DNA from: Fomitopsis serialis | Taxonomy: Eukaryota > Basidiomycota > Agaricomycetes > Polyporales > Fomitopsidaceae | Direction of reading: 5' to 3' | Assembly: GCF_022376445.1 (NCBI RefSeq) | Contig: NW_025955295.1 | Span: 1 to 43,407, forward strand | DNA length: 43,407 bases | Shown here: piece after piece, positions 20,886 through 33,026 of the stretch | Layout of the letters: each line of letters starts with the position of its first letter | Position numbering within the stretch: the first letter of the stretch is position 1 | Notes under the pieces: generated by a model | Told to the model about the DNA's origin: nothing | Seen by the model: only the letters and a program-made list of their open reading frames with translations | Databases searched by the model: none | Program-made: the position numbers and the translations under genes

Positions 20886-22485
20886 TGTTTCTCGATCGTC
20901 CTGACACGTGCGGTCTGGCACGACCAACATAACCGCTTCCATAATGGGCCCGCTCTCAGATCGTCGACCTGGTTGCTCTGGTTGCCTGATTTGTGTTCTC
21001 TTGGATGCTATCAGAGGCGTGGATTTTGGAGGTTGCTCCAACATTGTATTGAAGCCGGTCTACCACCGCACCGCTCCTGCCTGACCCAGACCGTCGGTAC
21101 CCAGGACTCTCCGCTAGCGTGCGATCCCCCTGACGCTGCTGGATCAAAGTGAGGGTCGTTATCCACTGCTAAGTACTAGAAGACAGACACGACCAAAACT
21201 GCACGTTCTCGTACGGAATCCTCACTTTCGAGGTGACAATGTATCCGGTGGGTGGAAACAACAATCAGGATCGTATGATCTCGAGGTGGCTCATAGACTG
21301 TCCTTCTATCGGAGCCTTCGGGTAATTGACCAACATGCAGGTACCTCCCGTGTTGAGGCATTTGTGCTGTGCGCATCAGTGCGTTGATTTGACCCTTATG
21401 GGATGCTCGCGGTGGACCAGTGTGAGTCCAGGCATTGTGTATCGTCCGGCCGACGGGTTGTGAGTTCACCGATATCATCCATGTCTTCGATTCTCATCCC
21501 TAGGCACAACTTCTCATGATAATGTATTCCTGTGTCTGCGGCACTGGGGCACATGTTTTTCATATATCCTGATGTGTTGCAGTCTGTAATCCAACAGCGT
21601 GGACTTGGCGCTGGGGTGGCCCGCTTCTCAGCTTCTCAAGTTCTTGAAGCTTCTTGAAGGCCTGAGTCGGGCATAGTCGTTCAGAAAATGCCTCAGTGAA
21701 CGATCTTCAGCACAAATGTCTCAGACCCTGTTGACATGAGCCACTCATATATCCCGCGCAGAGGCACAATTGACTCTGCCGCGTAGCGCACGGGTAGATC
21801 TCTCCGAATTCACAAGAACGCCTTCGCACCGGTCGGGTGTTCGTCCACTCCTCCTGCTCAGCTGACAGCTTGGGACGATCTGGCTTGAGCTCTCTTCCGC
21901 TCGAGTCCTCTACGCCCTGTCACTCTCGGCTGACCGAGGAAGACTCGCCCCATCCGCCAGCTACTCGCTTGGTGCTCGGAAGGGACGCACCTGACGTCCA
22001 TCGCTGTCCATAGTACCACATTGCCGTGAGTTCTGCGGAGCTGGAAGGAACACCCAAGACGACGCGACGGGCTAATTGACCTCGGATGATTGATGCTCAC
22101 TTGAAAGTGGGCATCCGCTGGAAACCCGTGGACCGCTCGTACGCCAGTACCGACCCGTTCCCGAGTCGTGCGTCTTCGAAAAGGGAGGGTATGTGCCTCA
22201 CAACCCTTCTCCTCACACCACCATCGGATACTCACCCTCCTTTGCGACTACTACAGCCTCGCCCCTCACGACTCCATTCTCATCTCGACTGTTTTGAGTC
22301 GGATGCAGGGAGCTTGAACATCAAGCTCTTCGTGTGCCTGAACCATAGCCATGCGGCAGTAGAAACTCTCAATCAGGTATGCACTCACTTGCCAGTTTTC
22401 GTCTGCCCCATTTGCGGCACACTAATAGCGGGTCTGCGACTACAAGTGTTATCTTCACACTATGGATGTCAGGTTATGCCGTGTT
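20886..22485. other. Upstream region of the metallothionein; no gene recognised
   Basis: No coding exon with family resemblance was found on either strand. The heat-shock element at 21641-21658 is the clearest regulatory motif. A plus-strand frame at 22086-22541 is open but not protein-like. Confidence 0.4.
21641..21658. promoter_or_regulatory. Perfect four-unit heat-shock element
   Basis: TTCTTGAAGCTTCTTGAA is four alternating TTC/GAA units with exact two-base spacing, the consensus for heat-shock factor trimers. It is preceded by imperfect TTC units (21624-21640). It lies about 0.75 kb beyond the metallothionein TATA box on its upstream side. Confidence 0.55.
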
Positions 22486-22489
22486 TAGT

Positions 22490-23215
22490 GCCAGTAACGG
22501 ATGAGGGCGGGAGCTGGTCTGGAAAGTGTGTGACAGCCTAACTTAGAGTCATGCGCTCAGTTCAGTAACGATGTGATCTTCAGCGCTTCGGCGCTCGTCC
22601 TCGGCGGGGTCCAGCCGTGTCGTCCATCGCTCATCCGCTCAACCGCTCATGCTCGACTTTCATCAAGTTACTGCATTGCCAGTGAGCCACGGAGACCACG
22701 ATGGCGAACTAAAAGCACTCGGATCCCGATGGCTTCATGTGCCTCTCCTTCTCAAAGTTCCCGCTGACTTTCGCTCGTACTGAACGGCAATATGGTCTTG
22801 GTCACGGATCGACTCACGGTCACATCGCGTTCATTGTCTCTTGGTTCGCAGAGGGCGCCGCCTACTGGTACTCAGGCGTGGGGAGTGGAATACACCGAGG
22901 CGTGAATCAGGTGCGTCGTCATCGAACATCGCTTCGGGGGGCCCAGCTCTAGCCGCCGTTGTGTCTGGCATCGTATCCTCCGGTGTACTTATTCCCTGTC
23001 TGTCCATGTCCAATCTGTTCGGTTTCGAAGGGAACTTCTGTACGCGTTGGCGATGCAAATCGAGACTTCTTTGCTGTGTGCCTCGTGTGAACTTGGACTT
23101 GGAAATCCCGGTGACCTGCCAACTGCCAACAAGCGACCCACGCCAGAGGAGGGCCACTACTTACGCTGTCGCTCTGTTGAGATGGAGGGATCCTGATGAA
23201 CAGACGTGATAAGTC
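22490..23215 (+). repeat. Old interspersed repeat, left copy (direct partner at 31610-32310)
   Basis: Shared blocks with the partner include TCAGTAA.GATGTGATCTTCAGCGCT, CTCATGCTCGACT, ATTGCATTGCCAG, ACACTCGGATCC-like and CCTCTCCTTCTCA, TCAGGTGCGTCGTCA, TGGCATCGTATCC-like and TCCCTGTCTGT. Similarity is broken by many small gaps. A partly conserved reading contains HVPLLLKVP, so the repeat may derive from a gene, but no family is assigned. Confidence 0.65.
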
Positions 23216-23701
23216 TTTGATCACCGGAGGAAGAGAAGATGCACACTCGAGATGTGATCCGGCTTCGACAACCGCAAGTTACTTACCTATAAGCACGTCG
23301 ACTCCCGAACCTTGGGGCTGAGTAGGATCGGACACTCAGTAGAAAGGCGTCGGACACCTCGAGGACACGCTTAGGTCTCGTAGAAGCAAATGTCATGATA
23401 TGACAGGCATATCCACTCTGAGGAAACGGGTACAAGGCTCCTTCACTGTCCCACCCGCGAGCTGAACGCATGCTAGCTGGTGCACACCGGTGGGTGGAAC
23501 AGTGGAACTTGACAGAACTTGAGGCAATGCCGTGCGTAGAGCCACTGAGACGTATCAAATTAGTATGCCAGAAATCAGAATGCGAAATGTATGGCCGAGC
23601 GAAGATATGTAGTTGCTCTCGTAACAGTTGAGAGATCCATGAACGACTCCGCAGTGAGAATTGTCCCTCCCGTGTATCCGTAACCTTCCGCACCTCAAGC
23701 T
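23216..23701. other. Intergenic, 3' side of the P450 gene
   Basis: No gene recognised. The stretch should include the P450 3' UTR. Confidence 0.5.
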
Positions 23702-25869
23702 TCAAGCCTTGACAAGCCCAACCTTCATTGGCATCTCGGGTACGGGGCTCATGCCGACGGTCGGGTACTGAATACCAGCCACGTTCCAGAATATCTCCTT
23801 GCCAGAGGGCGCGAAGGTGAAGTTCGCCAGGAGCACGGACAGGACGATCTCTGCGATAGGCGCGGCCGCGGTCAGTGTCCGGCGATCCACGTATCACAGC
23901 AAGCGCCAGAGACTCACTCATCTCCAGCTGCGAGAACTTGAACCCGATGCACGCGCGTCCGCCGCCCAAGAAGGTCATCCTGTCGCAGGACAATACATTC
24001 AGCTGACTCGCACATCACACGAGGGAGGGTCGCGCCGGCTCACAGGTGCGAGTACACGCCGGGGATGTGCGCCTCCTTCACGACCTCGGGCAGGGGGTTC
24101 AGCCAGCGCTCGGGCTTCCACTCCGCGGCGTCGGGGCCCCACAGTGCCGGGTTGCGATTCGACGCGAGGATGCCGATGTGGACGACCGTGCCTTCGGGCA
24201 CGGGAATCTCGTTGATAAGCGTACCGTCGACGCCGCGGATCGGTGCTGAGAGGGGCATCACGATGTCCTCGCGCGCCTTCCGGATCAAGTATGGGACGGG
24301 TGCATATCTGCGGCAGGACATCAGCCTCATGCGCCCCCTATCGCAAAAGAGGCGCGACGCACAGACGGAGGGTTTCACGGCAGATGGCGTCCATGTAGGG
24401 CAGCTCGACGAGGACGTCGTACGGGATCTCGGGGCCGTGCTCGCGGACGGCCTCGAGGACTTCTTCACGGAGCTTGTTTTGGACGTCCGGGTGCTTGGAG
24501 AGAAGGTCGAGTGTTCGTGCGAGCGCGTTCGAGGTCGTGTCCATGCCGGCGAAGATGAACGTACTGCATGCAGGGTCAGTGCTCAGATAGCTGCCGAGCA
24601 CAAACAACGGGAAGACATACGCCATCTGTCCGAGCAGCTCGTCCTCGGGCAGCTTGTCCTCCTCAGAAGCACTCATGTTCGCTTGCACTGTAGCGAAGTG
24701 TCAGCGCGGTCGCGTCCGCGAACATGGGTTTCGTGGGTGCTCACTGAGTTTGCTCATGATGTCCTTGCCCTCACCGATCTGGTGCGTGACGGCCTCGTCT
24801 CCCTCGCGCATCGCCCGCTTCTTCTCCTCGAAGATGATGCGCGAGTGGTTCTGGATCTCGTCAGATATCTGCTTCGCGCGTCTGAGCTTCGCGCTCGGGA
24901 TGAGGTCAATCATTTTGCGCTGGAAGGCCGGGGAGCCAATCTTCGTAGCGAGAGGGAGGAGAGGACGGAAGAGACGGAGAGGGAAGGTAGTCGGGCTGCG
25001 AATTACACGAAAGATGAGCCAGAGTGTGACTTGGAAGCGCATGACCGGACGCACACAATAGCCTTGACGGCGGTGCCCAGATTGTGGTCCACCGTGTCCT
25101 TGACGAGTGGGTCAAAGGACCATCCTAGGCCAGCCTGACCGACGAGCTCAAGTGCGGTGCGGCCCATCCAGTCAAGGATGTCAATTTCGTCTTGGCCGGC
25201 CTTGACCCGCACGGTAATGGCTTCCTGGAGCTTGCTCGTTATGCTATAGAATATGGGGAGCATGTGTCGCATGTGCGCGATGGAGAACACGGGATTCAAG
25301 AGCCGACGTTGTTTGCGGTGACGTTCGCCAAGGGTAGCGAGCAGACCGTCGCCTAGCATGCAGTGCATCGAGCTGATAACGGACAGTGATGAGACCTCGT
25401 TTGTAGGATAAGAGGTGAGCGTACTTACGCAAGGAACTCGGGAGCCTCCTCATATATGTATTGATCCTTGACGATGATGCTAGAGAGAGCGGCAGGATCG
25501 AATACGAAGAGCTGCCTGGTCTTTGTTCAAGGTAAGAAATCCGCTCGCATAAATGGAAATCAGGCATGCCGTACCCCCAACGAGCCATATAGTTTCAAGA
25601 CAGGCCCGTAGTTGAGGCCTATCTCATAGTTGAAGTCCCAACCAGCACGATTAAAGAGTTGCCCCAGGTTCCCTGTCATGATTCGGTGTAAAGGTCATCA
25701 TTTGTTGGGATAGAACACATTCATAGGTACCATTGAGCCAATGGCCTGACGGGGGACCAGGGATGTTGTCGAGGGGCGAGCGGCCGAAGTAGTTCTTCAA
25801 GACATTGAAGAGCACGTATGCCGTACCAAGAAGCGCGACAACGCGCAGGACACTGAAAAGAAGACCCAT
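23702..25869 (-). CDS. Cytochrome P450 monooxygenase
   Basis: A microsomal class II-type fungal P450: a haem-thiolate enzyme that hydroxylates or epoxidises a small lipophilic substrate with electrons from P450 reductase. The substrate cannot be told. The N terminus (start 25869) is a membrane anchor (LRVVALLGTAYVLFNVL), followed by the proline hinge NIPGPPSGHWLNG. Downstream, in order, are SRT-like TRQLFVFDPAALS, the helix C region HRKQRRLLNPVFS, the I-helix oxygen-binding AGMDTTSNALART, the K-helix ETLRLYAPVP (ExxR), EWKPERW and the haem loop FLGGGRACIGFKF with its Cys ligand. The C terminus ends GLVKA at 23702. All hallmark motifs are intact. The gene has many introns; the first two joins (25731/25672 and 25575/25520) were checked in frame. 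The protein could use Dap1 (encoded 4 kb away) as a family-typical partner, but no link is shown. Confidence 0.92.
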
Positions 25870-25963
25870 TCTGTCAACTGGAAGTGAAGAAAAGAAAGAG
25901 AGACGGCAGTAGACCAGAACGAGGAGGTTGGTAGGGACTCGGAGCGTATGGGTCAGGTGGCGG

Positions 25964-25970
25964 TATATAT
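25964..25970 (-). promoter_or_regulatory. TATA box of the P450 gene
   Basis: A TATATAT run sits about 100 bases upstream of the P450 start codon at 25869 on the minus strand. Confidence 0.5.
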
Positions 25971-25975
25971 ACCTG

Positions 25976-28900
25976 GCCGGGGGGAGAGGGAATCACGGTC
26001 GGCGAGTCCATGTTGTATAGCCAATTTTGTACGATCACGGCTTGCCTGGTCTCCAGATTACCGTTGCTTCGGCACATCGGACGAACACATCATGCTGTCC
26101 AATCCCGGGGTGGCAGTCTGTCCGAGACCTCCTCCCGGCCTCCTCCATCCTGGGCATGGAACCGGTTTGTGCCATCAGAGTCGCCTCAGCGACATATCGC
26201 GTCAGTACGCACGATGCACGAGGGTCAACCATGGCACCTGCTGCTACGATATGGCCGCCAACGCCGTCAAGTCGCGTCCCGACTGGCAAGTAGGCTGACT
26301 GTAGAAGGATGACTGGAGATTGCAGGCGAGCCGATGAGATCGAACCGACACGCGTCGCGAACCAGCATGCCCGAGACACTCGGTCAGAACCGCGACGGTC
26401 GGGATATCACCTGTACCTGGCTACTACTTGGCTACTGAACTTTGAACCCGACGGCAAGGCAGCAAATAGCAAAGCCCAGCTGAAAATGTATGGCAGACAT
26501 CAGGTGTGTTCTGTATGCATGCCAGCGACTGCCTAACGTGTGGTACGGTACGACAGAACGAGACATTCAACATCAGTAGAATTGTCCGGGATGTCGTTTC
26601 TGCCCATCGGGGCCAGAGGCACGTCGATGTGAGTGCAGAATCCTGCATGTCTACGCAGCTCCAACAACGCAGTCAATTCGCGAGAGTCATGCATGCAGCA
26701 TCAGTACCCGGTGTTAAGTCGTGAGTCAACGTATACTGCCATTCTACGATGGAAATTAGTCTGACCATCTCGTCGGACAACGCGCAACCTAATATCCATT
26801 CCACTCGGCATTCCGAGTCTGTCACTCCCAATAGTCCTCAGTGCGAAGGACAGTGGCTGGTCATGCGGCCGGTCGAGAACACTCGAACCGTATCGTTACT
26901 CCGTCGCTCCGCTATTCAGATCAGCTTCGGATTGGCCAACCTTCACATGTGCATCTGATGGGGTTTATCTCCCGCACGGCGATTCAGCTGCCCGAACCGT
27001 CGTGCTGTAGGTGAGCTCTGAGCCTCCCGATCTCGCCGGGCCTCGTGAAACGTGCTGAAATGTATAGTGCACCTCTGGGACATCGTGCATCGAGCGTCAC
27101 AATATAGGTTAATCTCCATCTGCTTGCATAGCACCTCATAGCACTCGCCAGGTCTCATGAAGCGTAGTTCCCAGGCTTACTCAGGCTTTCTCCGAGATCT
27201 CGGACTCCAGAGATTCACAGGCAGGGACCGCATAGATTTGATCCGAGCCAGTCTGTCGTTGAGCTGCACATACAGCAAGTGCCATGTATACGTACGCCAG
27301 GGTAAGCCTCTGATCTGCACGCTTCCATCGCTCATAGCAGGTGTAACGCAAGTCGCATCGCCGGGTTGGGAGCCTGTCAGCGCCATGACCTTGCTCCCAA
27401 CGGCGGAGAGGAATCCGTGACCCTGGCATTCGACATTATTAGCGAGTGCTGGGGAACGAAGCGGGCATAGCTCGGTGCAGGTGCCGCCTGACTGACGACG
27501 CTTTGGGCTGGCGATGTGATAACGAACTGCCCATTCCCTCGAGAAGCACTGCGGATCCTCCCCTATCCTCCCGCGCTCGGCGCTAATTTGATTCCTACGA
27601 AAAGAGCTGCCTCGCTAGTGCAGACGCACCGAACCCCCGCGCTGAAGTACATCTGAAGTGACAGCGCATCTGGTTTCCTCAGCGCTCTTTGTCTGTGCGT
27701 TGCGCTGTCGTCAACCTGTCTGTCCGCCTCTCTCTTTCCTGCCTTTGCTATTCGTTGACGCTGGGTGTGTAATGTAGAACCGTCGTATGCCATGGTAGGT
27801 CTCTGTTCGAAATTAGCAATGCGCGTCGCTCAAGGCTTCCTTAGATGCCTTTCGGAGAGCGAGCTCTGTCAGCTCTTGGCGCAAGCAAAGAGGATGGTCA
27901 GCTCCTATAACTGGCTCGAGTCTGTTGGAAAGAGTCGGTGAGCACAGAGTAAGGCTGGTACGAGTCGATTGCACCGCGTGCGCAAGATCTTGGGTTGCAT
28001 CGGTGCCTTCGGGACGTGATTTGGGTGACTCACTCCTCGTGCGACAGCTGGACGGCACGCAAACGTTCGGTTCGCAGAATGACGCAACACTAGTGAAGAC
28101 ATATCTCCATCGCTCATTCAACGGTTCGGGATGCTCGTGGGTCCGAAGAGGCAGCTCCAGCGTGACAACGCATTCCAGATGAATCGACGACGGAGGAAAA
28201 TTACAGGGACTATGAGATCCCCTACCCCGCTCCGTCCAATTTCACAGCGTCTCTACTAGGTGTCAATCGTGACGTCGGTCTCGTCGGTGGGTCTAACAAA
28301 CTCTACGCGTACACTCGGCATATCTCGCTGTGATTTCGAATCTCGTTGCCGGAGCAAACGTAAAGAAGGGGTACTGCGCCGTGAGTAAGTAGTTCAGTCC
28401 CGAGCCTGAGTCATACAACGCACCTGCGGTCGCCTATAAACGATGTTAGCGCTCCAGCGCTCAGATTACTCGAACTCGTACGAAAAGAGCCTACTCACTG
28501 GTGAGCATACATGACACCCCCCATATCCTCGTTGCATTCAGTCTTCGCTGACATCTTGTTTTGAGATTGCCCCGCCTTCGTGCTCCGTTGGATCATCTAT
28601 CTCTACTTTGATCTTCTCTGGTTCAAACACTTCATTGGCATCGCCTGCAGTGATGGATGTCGCCCCTGCTGCTCTCCGGATGCAGCACATCGATGGAATA
28701 TTACCGATAGCTTTAGTGAGTCAGATTTCGCCGGTTTTCTTCCCTTTGTCAATGACAGTCTACTTGCAGGTTCTCTCGATATTGTAACAGGTGCACGCCG
28801 CTCATCCGTAATACAGTATATACCCTCTTCCGCAGTCTCGAGACTGTCAACGAGGAGCGGCTCTGCGAAGCTCTCCGACATCCCGAACCCACTGGTGGAG

Positions 28901-29606
28901 ACCTTCGGTAGGTATTTCACAACGTTCCTGTGAACACTGATACAGCACCGGGACTTTGAGCGATGCACAATCGCTGTGAAACGGCAGCAGGCACGGGTCC
29001 GCAAGTATTTGTGTCGCTCGAGTGCTATGATGTCATGTCCCTCGATATTCTGATGATTGAACGTTTGAACCTGAACGTTGCCTGAACTCAGATGCCTAAA
29101 CATCTACTCGATCTCGTGCTGCTGATCAAGCTGTCAATGCGTGCATGAAATCGAAATAATATCCCGCCTCGAAGTCAAGAGGAAGACACGAGAATAAATA
29201 TCCCATAAATACGACCCCAAAGTACGACCACAGTACAAGCTCAGTGCGCGACCATGCAGAATACACATTCACAGTATACAAATCTAGATCCATGTCCCGA
29301 AGTCCGTGTCCGAGTATGCCGATATAGGACTCGCTATGCAAGACCGAGAAACCCAAAAGATGAGACAGATACCACGAATAGTAAAGAGTAGAGGAAAAAG
29401 AAAGGGGAAGGGATTGCAAGCCAGACTCGCGGAATGCCCCTCCGCTCGCCTGACCCGCCCCGATGATCGACGAACCTCAGAACACGCGGGGGCATCGGTG
29501 CTCTGAGGCTCGCCGGCCAACGGATCCCAGTATAGTAGTGCAAGAAAGAACAGAAGGAACCCGGAGGAGAACCAAAACCCGAGGAGACTACCACGCTACA
29601 TGAACC
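25976..29606. other. Gene-poor 3.6 kb interval
   Basis: Open frames on both strands are short and not protein-like. A plus-strand stretch at 28160-28330 reads YEIPYPAPSNFTASLLGVNR in one frame, and 28580-28930 has a hydrophobic stretch, but neither could be built into a gene. The interval may be decayed mobile DNA. No repeat partner inside the window was found for it. Confidence 0.4.
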
Positions 29607-30898
29607 CTAGAGAAATATCGATACAGATGATTGAGTGATGAAGAGCGATGCTGTATGCGGATGGTCAGATAGACGAGGTAGCTGAGGGATGAAGGGACGT
29701 ACCGGAGGCTCAGGCGCCCCGCTTCTTGCCCTTCGACCTCTTCGAGGCCTTCTTCTGGCCACGGCCGCTTGACGATGGCCGGAGGTGGACGCGCGCGCGT
29801 TGCGGCTCCAGGCGTGGGCAGGCTTCACGTCCGCCATCTCAGGCTTCAGATCCTAGGCTGCCGTCAGCATGCCGACCAGCAAGGGTACGGACAATGAAAA
29901 CACACCTCGTCTGGCGAGCCCTCGACCATGGCGTACTTGGATGCTGAGATAATAACGAGAGACTATCGGGCACGTCAGCGACGGAAGAGCAATAGGTGAA
30001 TCGGGGAGACGTACCATCCACTTTCCGTCCTTCGTCGTGACAAAGACCTTCCCGTTCGAGTCCCACGGGATGGTCTGACCGTTGGCGATACTCGGGAAGA
30101 GTCGAGCGAAGCAGCGTCCGATGAATGGGAAGACTTGCGCTTCGACGACGTTGTGAGGGTCGTGAGCAATCATCGCGGCCAAGATATGGACCCCGATAAT
30201 TAAAGAGAGGAGCATGACGGTACGAAGCATGTCCTCCGCAGACTTCGAGTTGGCGGGCCATTCGCGAATGAACTTGACACGGATGTCGCCGGCGGCGATG
30301 GTCGCGTGGTCGTCGTTCGTGGGCGAAGGTGCATCGCGAAGAGAGGAGCAGATGATGCAGGGGGCGAGGATGATGTCCGTAGTACCGGTGTATCCGCTTG
30401 GTGTCTTACGCGCCTCAGGTAGCGCTCCAGAGCCAGGCGGACTTCCAGGGTCGATGTAACCGATGTCGATGTTGGTCGTACCGTTCACGAAGGAGAGGCC
30501 CGAGGACCAGTCTTCGTCGGAGGGGGCGAGTTGACCGCTGTACCACGAGCGGGGTTAACGGGCGGAACATTATTCTGAGAAACAGACACGCACCTTCGCC
30601 ACGTCCTGGTAAAAGTACCGTCCCAACCCGTGTTGAGCGAACTGTCCTTGATGCTGAGCAACATGTGTACGAATCTGCCGTAAACATTAATGTTAGTATA
30701 CTTGGGTGCGATAGGGATGGACTGGACGTACCCGACAGGGTTGAAGAATGCGTCGGCAGTCTTTCCCCATACAGCGCAGGCCTTGTCGACGCCAAGGGGA
30801 GGCTTGAAGGGCGGGGGGATCCCGTCTTCGGGGCAGTGACCGCTGAGGAGGGTGCCGACGCCGACAGAGACCTCTGCAAACAGCTTGAGGAAGCGCAT
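29607..30898 (-). CDS. Unrecognised protein with one probable membrane helix
   Basis: The start ATG at 30898 gives MRFLKLFAEVSVGVGTLLSG, possibly a weak signal or anchor. Splices after NPV-GG (GTACGT donor) and TWR (GTGCGT donor) join to a long exon containing PSDEDWSSGLSFVNGTTNID, IKFIREWPANSKSAEDM-like sequence, one clear hydrophobic helix (VMLLSLIIGVHILAAMIA), and GQTIPWDSNGKVFVTTKDGK. Later exons read KYAMVEGSPDE, then DLKPEMADVKPAHAWSR. The C-terminal end is uncertain: one frame runs to 29607; another gives a basic tail KKASKRSKGKKRGA ending at about 29719. I do not recognise the family. The promoter has two TATA boxes in a short tandem duplication. Confidence 0.6.
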
Positions 30899-30998
30899 GG
30901 CGAGAGAATAAGAGAGTGAGCTTGAGAAGAGTAAGAGGCTGAGCGAGAGGCGAGGTGCGAGGGACCGCTGGTGGGGGGAAGATAGGGTGGGGGCAGCT

Positions 30999-31049
30999 GT
31001 ATTTATACGCCGCGCGGGGCGGCCGTATTTATACCGCCGCGCGGGGCGG
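30999..31049 (-). promoter_or_regulatory. Duplicated TATA-box promoter unit
   Basis: Two adjacent copies of a roughly 25-base unit, GTATTTATACCGCCGCGCGG-like, each contain TATAAATAC on the minus strand (TATA cores at about 30999-31007 and 31025-31033, 26 bases apart). They lie 100-130 bases before the ATG at 30898. Flanking GC-rich CGCGCGGGGCGG is part of the unit. Confidence 0.65.
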
Positions 31050-31609
31050 GTTGTTTGCGCGTTATTTGTCGCATTCAACGCGATTAAGGTTTGCATTCAA
31101 CAAAGTCACGTTAGTGAACAAGTGAAGAGTGAAGATAGAGTGGTTTCCTAATCGGGTGGATGGGGTCGTTCGTTTTGCGGGTTGTCTCCTCCCACCACCT
31201 TCCTCTGCACTCACAACGAGCAGTACATCATATATAGCACCTAGCTAGCACTTGCGACGCGCGTTGAATCTCTGGCAGTGAGAATTGGCTTGAACAGCGC
31301 ATATATGCGCAGCCAAGAGCGGACTTCAGTTATGAAAATCGGGAACAGCGAAGACGGGACCCGTGTTCTAGTCAATAACCCGTACGGTTCATGTCCCTAA
31401 ATGTAGAGACCATCAGCAAGCTTCGCGCACGACAGATGGAAAGATACTGACGGTACGTTCTTCGTTCTCTCAACCTCTGCCCACCAGTCTTAATTGTTCT
31501 TTTGCCAGTCGCATGCCGGAGCCGAGGCGCATTTCGTAGGACGCCCTCATGCAATGTTGGATTCATGTCACGAATCCGACCAACCTTTCACCGCAGAGTG
31601 GAGGAGGAG
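31050..31609. other. Intergenic, upstream of the unrecognised membrane protein gene
   Basis: No gene was seen. The left part is upstream promoter sequence of the minus-strand gene that starts at 30898. Confidence 0.45.
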
Positions 31610-32310
31610 TCTATTACAGTGAGTGACGGATGATGGCGGGAGCAAACTTGGTCTGGCAAAAGGCTCACGCGCCCAGTTCAGTAAAGATGTGATCTTCAGC
31701 GCTCGTTGCCTCGAGGCCGCCAGCGTCGTCCAGCGCTCATGCTCGACTGTCATCGCGGCCAACTTGCCGCGCAAGTTACTTATTGCATTGCCAGCGAAGC
31801 ATGGTGACTACGATGACGGGCTGAAAACACTCGGATCCAACTCACTTCAGGTACCTCTCCTTCTCAGTGTTCTTGCCGGTCATCGCTCCGAGTCGTATTG
31901 AGCGACAAAATGGTCTTCAAGGTCACGGATCGGCTCACCACTGGTCTGCATCGCGTCCACGGTCTATTGATTTCGAGAGATCGCAACAGACGGGTAGGCA
32001 TGAGGGAATGGATCTATGGGCGCAGGATGGATGAAGAATAAATCAGGTGCGTCGTCACGGAACTTATTTTCCGAGGACACACCTCCAGATGCTGCAGACG
32101 GTGCTATGACTGGCATCGTATGCCTGCTCTGTGCCTACCGAAGGACCACAGTACTCCCTGTCTGTACAAATCGCTAGGTTTTGGAGGGAACCTTTGCGTC
32201 GGCAATGCAAATTGAGCTTTCCCTGCGGAACTGCCATGGCCTTCTAGCCGGCAGTCGCCAACAGAGGAGCTGTCCATGTTCATACTCGAACACAGCTAAT
32301 GTGGCTGTTT
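31610..32310 (+). repeat. Old interspersed repeat, right copy (direct partner at 22490-23215)
   Basis: This is the diverged direct copy of the repeat at 22.5-23.2 kb, with the same order of shared blocks. A frame conserved in part contains LQVPLLLSVLAG where the partner has HVPLLLKVPAD. Copies are about 9.1 kb apart. No target-site duplication was identified. Confidence 0.65.
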
Positions 32311-32958
32311 CGTGCATTTGGCTCATCTGTATATCCACAGCTTCGTGCGCTATAGCACCGAGTCAGGTGCAGTAGCTTTGCTACGGCGCGTGTCCCAAAC
32401 CATGGCTACTCGAACGTCGTCGCGGCTCGTCGACATGTGTTGAACACGGTACAAGAGCGTGCTGGTTTGACGCTAGCTATATACACGATGAGTCTGATTT
32501 TGTCTTGCTGCTCGATGGACTTCATTCATCGACTGTGTGTACGCTACAGAGCATCTTCGCGTGCACGAGGCAATTATGAAGCGCCCTCTCTCACGCCGCC
32601 CAGAGAATGATTGCGGAGGAGGCAGTCTCAAATGGAACATCAATGCGCCTGCTTCGCCCCCGCACTCGAGACGATGATCGGTTTCTTGTCCCCTGTAAAC
32701 GCGCGGCCTTTTTCCGTCTCAAATCTTGGTTGGCAGCGGGTGGTTGCGCGCCTCCATTCGGTTGGTTCTCTTACATGTGCGGTCGGTCCGATGCGGTCTA
32801 GTCTGTAGCTAATGAATTGGGATGCCGTTATGTGGTGTGCGTCTGTGGCGTGATGTTCCGATCTTCACTGTCTAGACTGACAGATGTGCGATGTTGCTCC
32901 GAGGCAGTGCCGGTCAGAAGCAGAATCATCACATCTCTACGATATACGTGGACTGCAC
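32311..32958. other. Intergenic, upstream of the epoxide hydrolase
   Basis: No gene recognised. The right part is promoter sequence of the epoxide hydrolase gene. Confidence 0.5.
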
Positions 32959-32966
32959 CTATATAG
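32959..32966 (+). promoter_or_regulatory. TATA box of the epoxide hydrolase gene
   Basis: CTATATAG lies 60 bases upstream of the ATG at 33027. Confidence 0.55.
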
Positions 32967-33026
32967 GCTTCACGCCATGCAGATTCCTGTATTGTGTCCC
33001 CTCACTGATCGGTCCCCGCGATCACC

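Noticed and set aside
22570..22960. A 2-oxoglutarate-dependent oxygenase reading in the old repeat (HGDHDG and a later HRV-like segment)
   Set aside because: The supposed metal-binding residues lie in different frames with a stop between them, and the partner copy does not keep them.
24065..25138. A 357-codon plus-strand open frame
   Set aside because: It is exactly antisense to intact P450 exons carrying all hallmark motifs; GC-rich codon use on the real strand keeps the opposite strand open.
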